A stretch of 64,000 nt of DNA, taken from positions 27,360,533 to 27,424,532 of the forward strand of contig JAKZAP010000001.1 of assembly GCA_023053575.1 (NCBI GenBank), in the 5' to 3' direction. Position 1 is the stretch's first letter. Every line of letters starts with the position of its first letter. Below, piece after piece: positions 42,791-54,272 of this stretch. The notes beneath the pieces were generated by a model. It was not told the DNA's origin. It was given only the letters and a program-made list of their open reading frames with translations, and ran no database searches. The position numbers and the translations under genes were made by a program. The stretch is from Branchinecta lynchi. Taxonomy: Eukaryota > Arthropoda > Branchiopoda > Anostraca > Branchinectidae.

Positions 42791-43205
42791 GTTGCGTTTT
42801 TGCTGTTACCATGGTATCTGTTACGACGGTCTAAAGTCGTTTTTGCAGTTATCGTGGTATCTGATACCACGGTCAAAAGGCGTTTTTGCAGTTATCGTGG
42901 TATCTGGCCAGTAATCGTGGTATCAGATATTCAGATACTACTGTCCGACCGTGGTAACTGGCCGTGGTATCTGAAAAGTCAACTCACTTTCATCAAATTG
43001 TGTCAGATTGGTGAGAAAGAAGTTTAGCACTTCGTGATGTAACTGGATATCTGTTTTTCTTTTGGGATGTCTTTGAAAAGTGCAATTTCGGCTATTGTGT
43101 TTTTGCAGAGCACCGTGTATCAGATACCACGATAACTGCAAAAACGACTAATTGCAGATCCAGTTACCGTGGTAAAAGATACCATGGTATCAGCAAAAAC
43201 ACAAC
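42791..43205. mobile_element. Element T, copy 1 (415 bp, palindromic TIRs)
   Basis: Ends GTTGCGTTTTTGCTGTTACC and CATGGTATCAGCAAAAACAC, AAC. It is flanked by TA on both sides (ATGTTA / TATTGC). It contains many TGGTATCTGATACCA and GTTATCGTGGTATC motifs on both strands. Copy 2 at 54273-54665 is the reverse complement. Confidence 0.8.
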
Positions 43206-43494
43206 TATTGCTTTCGTCTGTTTTGCATGTAATCTTCAATCTGTATGGGACTTGCAGCATGAAGCTGAATTGTCATTGAACGATAATATGTATTTTCGTT
43301 AGTAGGTCCTGCCGTCTCGAACTAGTGTAATTTCAAATGGATAGCAAGATGGTATTTCGGCAGTTTTGTTGGTGATCAGAATGAATGATGCTAGATGTAT
43401 CACTTGGAAATTTACAGATTCTTAACCGGGAACTGCTGGTCCCGGCTGGTCACTGGTTGCCTAAAAAAAGCAAATTTTTCGCATGCAAATATTT

Positions 43495-43768
43495 AAGGTT
43501 CGCGTAGCGCAGGTGCCGATCTCCTGATACTCCGCCTTCGGCCGGGAGTGCAATGTGTGGTTGGGGGCGAATCATCCGATGCTTCCCGTGCATTTCCCTA
43601 GATTACGGTACCCATTTCAAGCTGGGGGGACTTTTGGCTTGTCTTACGGAGAAACACCACTAACCCTCGCCCTAAACCAAACGGTAGGCACCACCAAGAC
43701 TCGAACAAGCGACCCTTCGCTTCGGAATCCAGCGCGCTAACCCATTCGGCCACGGACGGCCACGTATT
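43495..43768 (-). mobile_element. tRNA-derived SINE
   Basis: On the - strand the head reads GTCCGTGGCCGAATGGGTTA, GCGCGCTGG (Pol III A box, 43729-43752), then TTGTTCGAGTC (B box, about 43698-43709), spaced as in a tRNA. A non-tRNA body runs to CAGGAGATCGGCACCTGCGC, then TACGCGAACCTTAAAT. The acceptor stem does not pair properly, so it is not a tRNA gene. The head is closest in look to Ser/Arg tRNAs. Confidence 0.7.
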
Positions 43769-45299
43769 GGTTGCCTCAGCGGCAAAGTCCTTATGTCCTC
43801 TAGTTTCTCTTATGCTAGCAGTCTCTCTTCTTCTTCCTCTGCCGACACTTCACCATCTTTCGGTTGTTCCATCTCCATTAAATGAAAGTCCCATTTCCGT
43901 TTGCAATGACAACGAAGTAACCCATCACATACGAATTGAGCAGCATCTAAGGACCGACTGAGAATCACCATACTGAAGAGGAGCCACCTAGGCTCCACAT
44001 TTGGCATTACATTGAACCTGTGCTTTCTGGTATTGATCAAACACTTGTCAATAACAACAGCTGATGTCTCTGCTTGTAATGCCCACGGCGAGCAGTGCAA
44101 CAGTGCCAGCATTTACATGCAAAAAGAAAGGAAGCTCAGATCGTCCAACCCGGGTATCAGCTAAACGTTATTGCTGATACTGTGAGGACGCGAGTGAAAG
44201 TTATTGTGCAAACTAAAAGGATGTAAGGTGGATTTGTGGCGTAATGAAACTACTGCTACATATATTTTGTTAAAAAGTAGAAAAAATGATGTGCAGAAAA
44301 GGATGGATAGCAGTTTTCTTGCTGGCTAGATCAGGCAAGTTGTATTTTAGTACGGTTGATGTCGTCATTATATTAACTATTTTAATCGTCCAGCGGATAA
44401 GATTCCGTTTTCGAAAGCTTAGTAATCTGATGTTGATCAAAGGACTTTGTTCTTGGAAGCTTGGGAATGAGGTTTGTTATTACGCGAGTCAGTTTGTGAA
44501 AACAGTAATTAACTTACAGTATCTTTAATCTTGGAAAATGGTCCACTGTTATTAAATGACGGAAGTTTTAATAAAGATGACGCTTTTGTTTCCACTAGTA
44601 TGGACAAATATGCGTCACACGTATTGTTTAATAGTGAGGAAATCTGTCACTGAAGATTGAACAAAATGGAAAATTTGAAAAGTGCAACACTAGCCTATAC
44701 CTGGTCAAATGTAGGCTTGGTGAGAAGGACGGGTTCTAACTATCTCAACCATAGACTTGGAAAATCTGTACTTTCACGAATGTGCTACATGTGTCAAGGA
44801 TGACGTCACATAGAACCGCCCAACATTCTTGATACAGTTAGCTTCCGCGTATCAAGTATATACGTAACGAAGGTCAAGCCTGTATAATGGTTTGAATATC
44901 CGGGTTGAAGATCTTTGAACTGGGCATCCCCTCCGGTAGCATGCGTTCTAACAAGTTTTCGCATCAACACAGCCCTGTTTTAAAATAATTTTTTGGCGAA
45001 CATGGACGATAAAATAACCGCAGCTGACCTAGCCTTAAGATGAGAATTTGGTTTCCTAAGAGTCCTAGCCCATTACCTTTGGAAGTATCCTCTGTAACCG
45101 CGCCTTCCCGTATAACCAGGCATTAGTGATACTGAAAATATAACCAGTGCCCCACAACAGAACAATAGCCCGTAAACAAGAGCTGAAAGCTCATATGGCA
45201 CTTGCGATAATAGGCAAGACGTTGGCAGGAGTTTTTTTGTGTACAGAGTCGAATATTATTTTATTCTACACTAGTAAGTAAAAAGTAGACTCCTTGAAC
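43769..45299. other. Intergenic; no gene seen
   Basis: Several short frames exist but none has a recognisable product. The text near 44230-44330 (a WRNETTATYI-like frame) is weakly protein-like and may be a transposon scrap. Confidence 0.35.
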
Positions 45300-45427
45300 A
45301 TTTTTCCCATTAAAATTCAAAAACAGATTAATCATCTGAGAAAACCAAGTTCAGATATTGAATCAGCATGTGTGTTTACCCCTGTAAGTCATATCTGCCT
45401 TGACGAAAACCGAGGGGTTGCGCACTG

Positions 45428-45650
45428 GTGCCTCATGGTGTACAAGTTCCCTGCCTCATGCCTGCCTCACGTGCCTCGTGTCTGCCTCACGTGCCTCATG
45501 TCTGCCTCACGTGCCTCATGTCTGCCTCACGTGCCTCATGCCTGCCTCACGTGCCTCATGCCTGCCTCACGTGCCTCATGTATGCCTCATTTGCCTCATG
45601 TCTGCCTCACGTGCCTCATGCCTGCCTCACGTGCCTCATCGCCCGTTCTG
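45428..45650 (+). repeat. 20-bp minisatellite, left array
   Basis: About ten units of GTGCCTCATGCCTGCCTCAC with variants (CATGTCTG, CATGTATG). Long frames over it in all three phases (such as CLPHVPHACLTCL) are products of the repeat and not genes. Confidence 0.95.
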
Positions 45651-45889
45651 GTGACAAGTTTAGGGATTTTTGAAAATGTTCGCTCAGCTACGAGATCTGT
45701 GATGAATAACAAAAAGAGAGGGAGCTTCTTATCCCCTCGGGAAATTTGAACTGGGTTGTCCATGCGGATTATTTGAAAGGTAAAATAAATATTTCTTGTT
45801 AGTTGATTAATGCCTTTAAGAAACCCTGGTAAATTATCTCTGACAGACTTAGGTATACTCAGGACTATTCAAAAGACTACTCAACGACT

Positions 45890-46195
45890 ATTCTTAAGGC
45901 AGTCTGTTCGTGTCCCTGATATGCCTACCAAATTTCATTGTCCTAGTACTGAACTCGCGGGATCACCGAATTCCCCCCCCCCCCCAAACTCCCGCCACAG
46001 TGCCCGAATCCGGTCCGGTTCTCTCAACGATGTATCTAGAACTTGTGCTTGTTCTTCCGACCAAGTTTCGTCCCGATCCCTCCACTCTAAGCGTTTCCCA
46101 AGATTTCCGGCTCCCCCCTCCAGCTCACCCCAAAGTCACCGGATCCGGTCCGGATTCTAAGTGGGTCGCCTGAGGCACGAGATCTCTCCAAACAT
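45890..46195 (+). repeat. R-A unit nested in the 3-kb transposon
   Basis: CCCTGATATGCCTACCAAAT, TTTCATTGTCCTAG, a C tract, GTGCCCGAATCCGGTCCGG, CCAAGTTTCGTCCCGATCCC and CACCGGATCCGGTCCGGATT together make nearly one full R-A unit. Confidence 0.75.
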
Positions 46196-46199
46196 CATT

Positions 46200-46217
46200 G
46201 TGTTGCGAGAGCAACAC
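46200..46217. other. Perfect hairpin GTGTTGC-GAGA-GCAACAC
   Basis: A 7-bp perfect stem with a GAGA tetraloop at the boundary where the R-A unit stops; CTTTGGTTTTGTCCTCG follows. It may mark the end of another element. The remaining interior (46220-47150 and 47400-48130) holds nothing I recognise. Confidence 0.45.
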
Positions 46218-47149
46218 TTTGGTTTTGTCCTCGTTTTTTTTTTTTCCTATGCCGCCGATTTCATTTTCTTCCTGGTAATTGATAAGGGTCTAACCTGTGC
46301 GGTTTTTACGGAAAGTGTGGACCTTAGGCCGGATTGATGAATATGACATTACATTTTGGAAAGCTCCGTAGAACTCTTGCCTGGGGCCAATAAGGATGGT
46401 TTTTGCTTGTCCTCGAGCCAGAGCCTACGGTTTGCGAAGTGAAGTGGAGTTGTATAGCCTATGTCAGAGAGGACTATCTGAAGTTGTGCAGCCAACCTTT
46501 CGTTTCATCAAACCATGTTTCTGCTTTCGAGTGGAAAGCTCCGCTCTAGCACGCAAGCAGGCAGGCACCAGTTTCAAATTGAAGATGGATTAAAATCCAT
46601 AAGTGTTAAATATATGCGGCAGTTACCCGGCCCCATAGCCAACATATCTTCTTTGAGTGATAAATAGAAAAATCTACAGCAAACCAAAAAGTGGCTTTTT
46701 CCCACGGGTCCGAAAGTGCCCATCTCTTGTTTCTATCCATTTGTGTTCACGATTTCAGCTGAGTTTATCATTCGTTTTTTTGCGGTAGAAAAATGGTATC
46801 AGATGTACATCTTAAACTTTAGAACTTCTCTCATTGCTAAAGAAATTGGAGCTTAGCCTTTGCTCCTTTCTAAGTGGTGACGTTAGAAAGTTGGCCTACG
46901 GCAAAAATGTCAACTTTTGAACGAAGACAGGTAGAATTTTTTTTCTACGGCAATCGATAGCCGTTGATGAGCTGATCAAAGTATATGACATCCGTTTTTT
47001 GGTACAAAGATTCCTTCATGAGATACACCAGTTTGAAAGTTTCAAGGGGTTGACAACTTCAGTAGGAATGTACACACGAAACCAACAATAGGCGATACCA
47101 GCTGTGAGACATGTAGGGTACTTATATGCGACAGTCGAAATATGTTAGC

Positions 47150-47400
47150 TCATAATCATCTTCGGCAATGAGGGGTTTGCAGCTTGGTTTATCTGTGATT
47201 TGTTTCCGGTGTATTCGATGGTAAGAACAATTTGGTTCCCAATTGTAAGACATGCAAGGGACTTGTAAGTAATAATCGGATGTTATGCTACAAAAATCTT
47301 CAGCGATGAGGGGTTTGCAACTTTTGCTACCTGGTGTACCCATTATTTTTATCCGGTGAACTTGATGTCTATCATGGGAGAGGGACTAGTAAGTAAGAAT
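47150..47400 (+). repeat. Two diverged tandem units of about 125 bp
   Basis: ATCTTCGGCAATGAGGGGTTTGC near 47158 and ATCTTCAGCGATGAGGGGTTTGC near 47297, each followed by a Ccggtg-type segment (TTTCCGGTGTATTCGATG / TATCCGGTGAACTTGATG). Confidence 0.65.
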
Positions 47401-48131
47401 CGGTTCACGAGGGGCTAGAAATTTGTGCAAATTGTTCTATATTGTATTTGATTTATATAAATCTGACGGTAAGAAAGTTTGTATCGATGGTCTATCGCTG
47501 TAACCTAGGATTAACTGTTTCCGCAACTGGTACAAACGATAATATAAAATAATGAGGTAGTTTCGTAATAATTAATAGTGTCGTCTATGGTATTTTAGTC
47601 CTGAAAAGTTACGGATAGCTTTATAATACCAACTAGATTATATGAGATATTCTTCCAAGTTTTCTATTCTTCCAAGTAAATTCCAAGGTAAAATCTCGGA
47701 CAATTCTGGTATAATCTTGGAGCTGCCCCTCCCCACCCCCTCCCCCTACAAGAAAGGGCTCGTGATGCCCCTAGGTATACTGTAAAACCAGTCAGGGTTT
47801 CACACTCAATGACTATGGTGTCAAAACGAACCGTCAAATGTGGGCCAAAATCAAATGGTCAAATGAGAATCGTCTGCAGATGGCGCGCGGGAATTTTTCC
47901 ATCCCATCCGTTACATTGCTAGATAGGCGAGTTAGACCTCTTATATTACTATCATGATACTCTGTGGCCTGAACAGTACTGTCGGTACTGAGTACTTTCA
48001 GAGATTCGCCACAAACGAATTGCTTAATCGATATGTAATATCAAACAAAAATGTTGCGACATTTTGACACTGACATTGCTAAGATTTTTTGGTCCGATGA
48101 CTTCAATTCTACGCAAGTTGTATTTTCATCG

Positions 48132-48410
48132 TGTCTGCCTCGCGTGCCTCATGTCTGCCTCACGTGCCTCATGTGCCTCATGCCTGCCTCACGTGCCTCA
48201 TGCCTGCCTCACGTGCCTCATGCCTGCCTCACGTGCCTCACGTGCCTCATGCCTACCTCACGTGCCTCATGTCTGCCTCACGTGCCTCATGCCTGCCTCA
48301 CGTGCCTCATGCCTGCCTCACGTGCCTCATGCCTGCCTCACGTGCCTCATGCCTGCCTCACGTGCCTCATGCCTGCCTCACGTGCCTCATCTGCCTCTGC
48401 CTCATGGTGT
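48132..48410 (+). repeat. 20-bp minisatellite, right array
   Basis: About thirteen units of the same GTGCCTCATGCCTGCCTCAC repeat as the left array, in the same orientation, followed by TGCCTCATGGTGTAC, which also occurs beside the left TIR. Confidence 0.95.
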
Positions 48411-49559
48411 ACACGAAATCGGCCAGTGCGCAACCCCTCGACGAAAACTTTCTGCCACTTCTGCAAATTTCCCGGTCTCGGCCGAATTCCGGAACTACTT
48501 GTCCGGGGAAAAAAGAAAGCTGAAAAACGAACTCAGCATATCTTCTTTCCCCAATAAAGAACATCTAATCAACTTTAAATACAAATTCAACTTATAACAA
48601 ATTTTCCGGTTCCAGCCGGATTCCGGTCGAACTATATGTCCGGGTAAAAAATGACTGTCATACACGGATTCACCATCTCTTTACCCCTAAATCGAATACC
48701 TAACCAACTACAAATTAAAACTCTAACTTTTAACGATTTTCGGTTTTGGCCGGATTCCGCGCGAACTACTTGTCTGGATAGAAAATTGTTTTCACATAAG
48801 TGTTCAGCATGTCTTCTAATTCCTAAATCGAACATCTAATCAACTCCAAAACTTTTACTTTTAACAAACTTTCCGGTTTTGGCCGGATTCCGGGCGAACT
48901 ACTTGTTCGACGAGAAAATGTTTTTCACCATTCTGTTCAGCATGTTTTCTTACCCCTCAATCGAACATCAATAGAAAATTGTTTTCACATAAGTGTTCAG
49001 CATGTCTTCTAACTCCTAAATCGAACATCTAATCAACTCCAAATAAAACTTTTACTTTTAAGAGACTTTCCGGTTTGGGCCGGATTCCGGGCTAACTACT
49101 TGTCCGGGAAAAAATGGTTTTCATCATCGTGTTAAGCATGTCTTCTTACCCCTACATCTAATCAACTTCAAATAAAACTTTTACTTTAACAAACTTTCCG
49201 GTTTTGGCCGGATTTTGGGGGCGAACTACTTTTCCGATGACAAAATGGTTTTCACCATCCTGTTCAAAATGTCATCTTACCCCATAATCGACTATCACAT
49301 TATCTGCTCAAAAATATTTCATTTGCGCCTTAATTTAAACCCCCTCCCCCACCCATAAATGTAGGGCTACATACCCCATCTACGGCTTGACCTTACTCTT
49401 GACCCAAAGAATCCTCACACCAAGTTTCATCAAAATATATCATTCCCTTCGAGAGTTATAGTGCGCACGGACGGACGGACAACTTTTGCGATGTCATAGG
49501 TATCCCGCCACTTACGTTTTCGGATCCCTAAAGGTATTTTATTGTTGAACTTGGCTGTA

Positions 49560-49890
49560 ATGATGCGGACTTTAAAGGCGCTAGAAATGCATCTGTAAGC
49601 AAAGCCCTTGAGGCAAAAACGATAGCAGGTTCTTAGGGATCATTGATATACGCCGTTTGGTCAAAAGTAGAACCCTTGTGGCACAAATGATCATGGGTTG
49701 AGATGTATCGTTTAATAAAAAGTACTTTTCGACCTTGCGGTGAAGATGCGCACTTTAAGGGAGCTAGAACCTCATTTGTAAGCAAAGCCCTTGAGGCAAA
49801 AATGGTAATGGGCTCATGGGGATCATGAAAATGTATATTTTGCTTAAAAGTATTTTTCTTAATTTGCGGTCATGATTGGTACTTTAGGGA
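49560..49890 (-). repeat. R-C repeat, minus orientation
   Basis: CTTTAAAGGCGCTAGAAATGC, AAGCAAAGCCCTTGAGGCAAA and TGCGGTGAAGATGCGCAC are reverse-complement R-C units; about two and a half are seen. Confidence 0.7.
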
Positions 49891-50439
49891 ATGGTCGGAT
49901 TTGGAAAGTGGCGATTACTAAGCCAATCTTATCGAATTTACAACTCCACTGCAGCTTGACAATATCAAAATTATTCGCAATCTCTCTACAATGATTGATT
50001 TACCACTACTTGCTTTAACTGCTTGCTTGTCCGAACAAAGGCTTTGCCATCAAACACAAATAACACAATAGACGTACACCACACCAGTATTTCGTCGCAA
50101 GAAAACGTAGTAATTGCGTTGTAACTATAGGGATGCGCGTAAAATCGCATAGAGGCCACTAGCATTTCAGAAATGCATATACCCTCGTAGTTTTGTTTGG
50201 CCAGAGAAGACGCTGACACTTGCCACATTATTCCAAACCCCTTCGACCTTCGATTGCTCTAACTCTCTCACGAAAGAATTTAAGCAAAGAATGACTCATC
50301 CACGAGCAGAGATATACTAGTGTGAAGAAAGAATGACTCATCCACGCGCAGAGCTAGACTAGTGTGAAGAAAGGGGTAGGGGTTTGACAAAAACTAGAAA
50401 AAGTGTTTCAAGAGATTTCGGGTGTCCCCTTCCAGCCCC
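49891..50439. other. Nothing firm; short duplication
   Basis: GAAAGAATGACTCATCCACG, CAGAG and CTAGTGTGAAGAAAG occur twice at about 50285 and 50330. No gene. Confidence 0.4.
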
Positions 50440-50615
50440 CCCCCCAGTTATCGGATCCGATCCGAATTTGACAATGAACATCCAAGACACTTAATCCTGT
50501 TGGGTCCCTGATATGCGTGCCAAGTTTTATCGTCCTAGGTCATGTGGAAGTGCCCAAACTAGCAAAATGCGGACAGACCGACAGACAGACAGACGTTACG
50601 ATCGCTATATGGCAC
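50440..50615 (+). repeat. R-A terminal unit
   Basis: GTTATCGGATCCGATCCGAA, CCCTGATATGCGTGCCAAGT, TATCGTCCTAGGTCATGTGG and GACCGACAGACAGACAGACG, ending CTATATGGCACTTGAGTAAG: the same right end as the array at 10800-10845. Confidence 0.7.
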
Positions 50616-50929
50616 TTGAGTAAGCTGAAGTGCCAAAAACGCCAAAAACGGCATGGAAACTTTTTAATTCCCTTTTTACCTCAACTTTTAAAGTGAAAGC
50701 ATAACACGTGTTTCTTTTCTTATTTTTGTTCATTTATGTGCGTTGTACTTTATGAGTGTTGTGAAGCTGCAAATTAGCTATATATATGCTATGATAGTTA
50801 GCAATACTCTAGATGACTAACTCTTTGTAACGATGAAGAATCGCAGTGTGCTCAGCGCTCAGTGAAGAGCCAAAGACGTCGCCACAATAAATGTTGTTCA
50901 ATGGCTTACACTGAATACTCTATGATAGT

Positions 50930-51731
50930 GTTCCAGTGTTCCAGTGCAGTTATTACAAGTTACGATGATAAGAGGAAGGACGAGCGCCGTATTGTGGTAG
51001 TTATCACGCTCTCTGGAACGAAAGTAATAACTACGCAAACATACGTCATCACTCTTACGGTAGTTCCTGCAGAACCGATAGTTATCACTTATGATGCTCG
51101 CGACCATCATAAGTAAATAATAACGATCATAACAGTCGTGGAACGAAAATCATAGGTGGGAGGAGCCAATTTACTTATTACGGCGGGCTCTAGAACGGTA
51201 ATAATAACAAGAACAGTAACGATCGTAACTAATAATACGTCGCTAGAACGCTACCTATATGACCAAGTCCAAAATACGCCAGTGATCCCTAGGAAGAAGG
51301 AGTAAGCGTGTGGCCGTACGACTCAAATCCTGAGTCAATCAATCACCGCGATCTTTAGGCGCTGCTGTGACACCACTTCTGCCTTTCTTCCGCTAGCTAC
51401 CCGGAGAGGCCGGATATTTTCTTAGCGTTACAGCGACTTATTCTTGTTACTATTCTTGTTATTATTGCCGTTCCATGCAGAGCCCGCCGTAATAAGTAAA
51501 TTGGCTCCTCCCACTTATTATTTTGGTTCCACTACTGTTATGATCGTTACTATTTACTGTGGTCGCGAGCATCATAAGTGATAATAACTATCGGTTCTGC
51601 AGGAACTCCCGTAAGAGTGATGACGTATGTTCGCGTAGTTATTATTTTTGTTCCAGGGAGCGGGATAACTACCACAATACGCCGCTCGCCCCTCCTCTTA
51701 TCATCGTAACTTTTAATAACTTCACTGGAAC
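50930..51731. mobile_element. Foldback element of about 800 bp with TIRs near 300 bp
   Basis: GTTCCAGTG at the left and CACTGGAAC at the right begin an inverted repeat running through ACGATGATAAGAGG, TATTGTGGTAGTTATC, ACGTCATCACTCTTACGG, TAGTTATCACTTATGATGCT, CGCGACCA and GGAGCCAATTTACTTATTAC. The short interior (about 51230-51430) is unique. No ORF. The target duplication is ambiguous because GTTCCAGTG is itself duplicated at the left. Confidence 0.8.
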
Positions 51732-53639
51732 GCTACATATCGGCAAGGAGAGATAGTCATCAAGAGTATTTGCATCAATTTAGAGTGTTCGTTGGGGTGA
51801 CGTTTCTTGTTCTTCCCGAGGTCCACTGGCTTGTTTCGGACTTATTCGTAGAGAGTATGAAAAGTTGCGTTTTTGTATGTAGTTACGGCGTAGTTTCGCT
51901 TAAAAGCCCGTTTATTTGTCCATTTCATTTGCTGTAGTTTCGAACCTAAGACTACGGAGCTCAAACTACAAAATACCTCGCCGACGTAGTTTGGGGTAGT
52001 TTGACTTTTCGGAAACAAGAACTCAAGAAAACGCAAGTAAGACAAAACCAGAGCCAAACTACAAACTTTGACGAAACAAAAGTGAATCCAATAAAACGCA
52101 ACTAAACATCTCCTCCCTCGAGTATAAAGCCAATTTTGCAGAACATAACTAGAATCTGATGCTGCCGAGGATGGATCACACCTGAACGACAAGAGGGGTC
52201 GCTGACCTCGAATGTATTAACCTTGAAATTAGCCTTAAAAATGTTAGAACGAAATTTCTTTGCGGTGTAAAATAGGTCGTAGGTCATCAAGATTCTGCTC
52301 CTAGTTATTTAGGACTGCACAGAAATTTTCTTAAAGCACACTATTTATTGTTTATGTTCCAATATTCAAAACTTTAAAGCTAGGCTTTTAACAAACTTTC
52401 TACGGCCTTGCCTGTTTTAAGCCTTTTCCGAGGCAATTTTCCTATTGCCAGAGGAGGCATCTTGCGTCAGTTTGATCCTTATTTGGCATTTGTTCCGGCA
52501 ACTAAATTAAATGGTGTATTGAAATCTTACTTTTTTTTCTTGTTCTATGGGAAATCGTAGTGCCTGTCCTCAAAATCAGTGATTCGAAATACTGATACCC
52601 CTAAGGATTTTTTAGATTTTCGCTAAAACTTATCGAAAAGTTGTCCTAATGTTTATTTTTTGGTCTAGTTTACGTGAACTCTATCTAGCGAATTAACGTT
52701 TGGCTACAAAAGCTGTTTTGCCGCTGGAAGAAAAACGGTCCATAGCGGATCATCTCCATATGGTTTATAGTTGATCGGCCCTGGTCAATGCTGGACTACT
52801 AGTGATTCATTGTAATCCACCCAAATAGGTCACAAGCTTGGTAATTCTATTTATATTTTCATGTTTAATTTAGTTCGTTGAAAAGGAAAGAAAACTATTT
52901 TTCTTCTTTTTCTTCTTTCGTTATCTTAGCTAATTTTTCACCTTTTTTGGAACCAAATGCTGCAATTTTTTGGATTTTTCTTTGGCTCCAAATTGTTGAT
53001 GAAAAAGGAAAAAAATGTGAAAAAAACAACCTCAGCTAAGAGGGATCAGCTTACGATTGCGTTTCCTCGGTCATTTCAGCTGTGTGAGCTTATTTGCGAC
53101 GTCTTTCGTGTTCTAATGTTACTAAGAAGACGAAAATCAATTTACCGCGCGAGTTTTCATTTCAATGATTTTTCAACCAGTTTACATTCCTAATCATTTT
53201 GTACCTATACTTTAGTGCTAATATCTGAGGTATTTGGCGAAAGAAAGCGATATTTGAACACTGTATTTAAGTAAAGGTAAATCGAACGGTCTATGCTGGA
53301 CCACAGCCACCATCCAGCTTAAACCACCCAATATGCAGTATAGCCCTAGTGGTCTATACTAGAAATTTGTGAACAGTTCTTTGATGATATGTAGGAAACA
53401 ACGTCGAAAAATACGAGAGATACACACGATATGAGCAAATCTTTTGGTACAATTAAGCTAAAAAAACAATAACCGCAATACAATAGTGCGAGCTGGAAAA
53501 AAAACCCATCCACTATAGACCGGTCTCCCCTATCAACCGCATGATACGCAAACACTCATCCGGAGCATAATGCGCACGGAAACTACTGAATCTTGGCAAG
53601 TGCAAAGATTAATGAAGTGTCGTTACCGGGTTCAGAATT
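51732..53639. other. Intergenic; no gene seen
   Basis: Short frames only. AAACTACA/TGTAGTTT and related motifs repeat at 51880-52070. Nothing can be named. Confidence 0.35.
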
Positions 53640-53790
53640 TAACATAATATGAAGCTCGGGTCTCCGGGTTTAAGTTGTTGTAGTTGATGTTGTACCATAG
53701 TGTTGTTGTTTTTTGTTTGTTGTTTGTATGTTAGTTTATGGCGAAAGCTGAATTAAAAAGTTAATAATAATAATTATAATAAAAACTAAA
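53640..53790 (+). mobile_element. LINE 3'-UTR tail
   Basis: TTATGGCGAAAGCTGAATTAAAAAG followed by TTAATAATAATAATTATAAT resembles the end of the LINE fragment at 59095 (TTATGGCGTAAGCTGAAATAAAA). The coding part is absent. Confidence 0.5.
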
Positions 53791-53929
53791 GAACGCTGTT
53801 ACGGAACTAGGTACGATAGGTCCTTTAAAAGTTGCTATGTCAACTTTTTAGTATAATTAGATGTTGGCAACCCTTCCTGTAACGCAGGTTTCAGCTTAGC
53901 TCTTTGTTAACATATCTTTAACTTTTCAG

Positions 53930-54180
53930 TGACCTCATTTACGGACAATGCGCCACCTTCTCTTACTGTTAATCCTCGGTCTTGGAGAATTCCTGCAAAC
54001 GAAGCCGTGGGTGCTCGAATCGCCCAAGCGACGGCAGACGACGACGACAACGACTTGATTTTCAGCCTTCAGAGTGCCACTTCCAATCCTACCGCTGTGA
54101 GGTTGTTAGATGGCACAGAATATTTTCGCATTGACCCGAAGACAGGGATAATATACCTCAACAAATCAGTGGAAGGCCTG
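53930..54180 (+). CDS. Cadherin-domain exon of a probable second Cad96Ca-like receptor
   Basis: An acceptor (TTAACTTTTCAG) precedes 53930 and a strong donor (CTG|GTAAGTTTAA) follows 54180. The exon has 2 leading bases, then 83 codons, ending in phase 0. It encodes the first part of an extracellular cadherin repeat: PSLTVNPRSWRIPANEAVGA, an acidic DDDDND Ca2+-binding-type loop, FSLQ, and FRIDPKTGIIYLNKSVEGL (the classic F.IDP.TG.I.L motif). The later Ca2+ motifs of the domain would be in the next exon, which I did not find before the end of the window. The order and the WRIP..E.VG signature recall the single cadherin domain of Cad96Ca. As the kinase tail of one such gene ends at 3384 on the same strand, this is probably a tandem relative (inference). 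Neither its signal-peptide exon nor its kinase exons are in view. Confidence 0.75.
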
Positions 54181-54272
54181 GTAAGTTTAACGCGAGACTG
54201 AATAATTACATAGCCCCGTGTTCTTCCACTGTGATATCTGCTGTCGACCATCTTTACGCACTCGTAACAATA

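Larger units (their letters stand above)
45411..48440. mobile_element. 3,030-bp TIR transposon, 8-bp target duplication
   Basis: CGAGGGGTTGCGCACTGG at 45411-45428 and its exact reverse complement at 48423-48440 are flanked by ACGAAAAC at 45403-45410 and 48441-48448. The host sequence is continuous in R-B copy 3. Just inside each end lies an array of the same 20-bp minisatellite in the same orientation. No transposase ORF is visible, so it is non-autonomous. The 8-bp duplication fits hAT, P or Merlin-type enzymes; the TIR does not decide among them. Confidence 0.85.
45300..49535 (-). repeat. R-B element, copy 4, split by a 3-kb transposon
   Basis: The left part 45300-45410 matches R-B copy 3 up to TCTGCCTTGACGAAAA. 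The rest resumes at 48441 with the same text and runs through six units (GAACTACTTGTCC every about 133 bp) to the head CTTACGTTTTCGGATCCC at about 49530. Confidence 0.8.

Noticed and set aside
43690..43768. Functional tRNA gene
   Set aside because: A and B boxes are present, but the acceptor and anticodon stems do not pair well, and a SINE-like body follows.
45428..48410. CRISPR array
   Set aside because: The repeats are contiguous without unique spacers, and the genome is eukaryotic.
45428..48597. Long frames such as 48051-48597 coding CLPHVPHACLTCL-type protein
   Set aside because: They are translations of a 20-bp minisatellite that is open in all three phases, and they run into unrelated sequence on both sides.
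52250..52560. LINE 3'-end fragment
   Set aside because: A few protein-like stretches in shifting frames, but none gave the LWN..FK..L pattern or a tail repeat.
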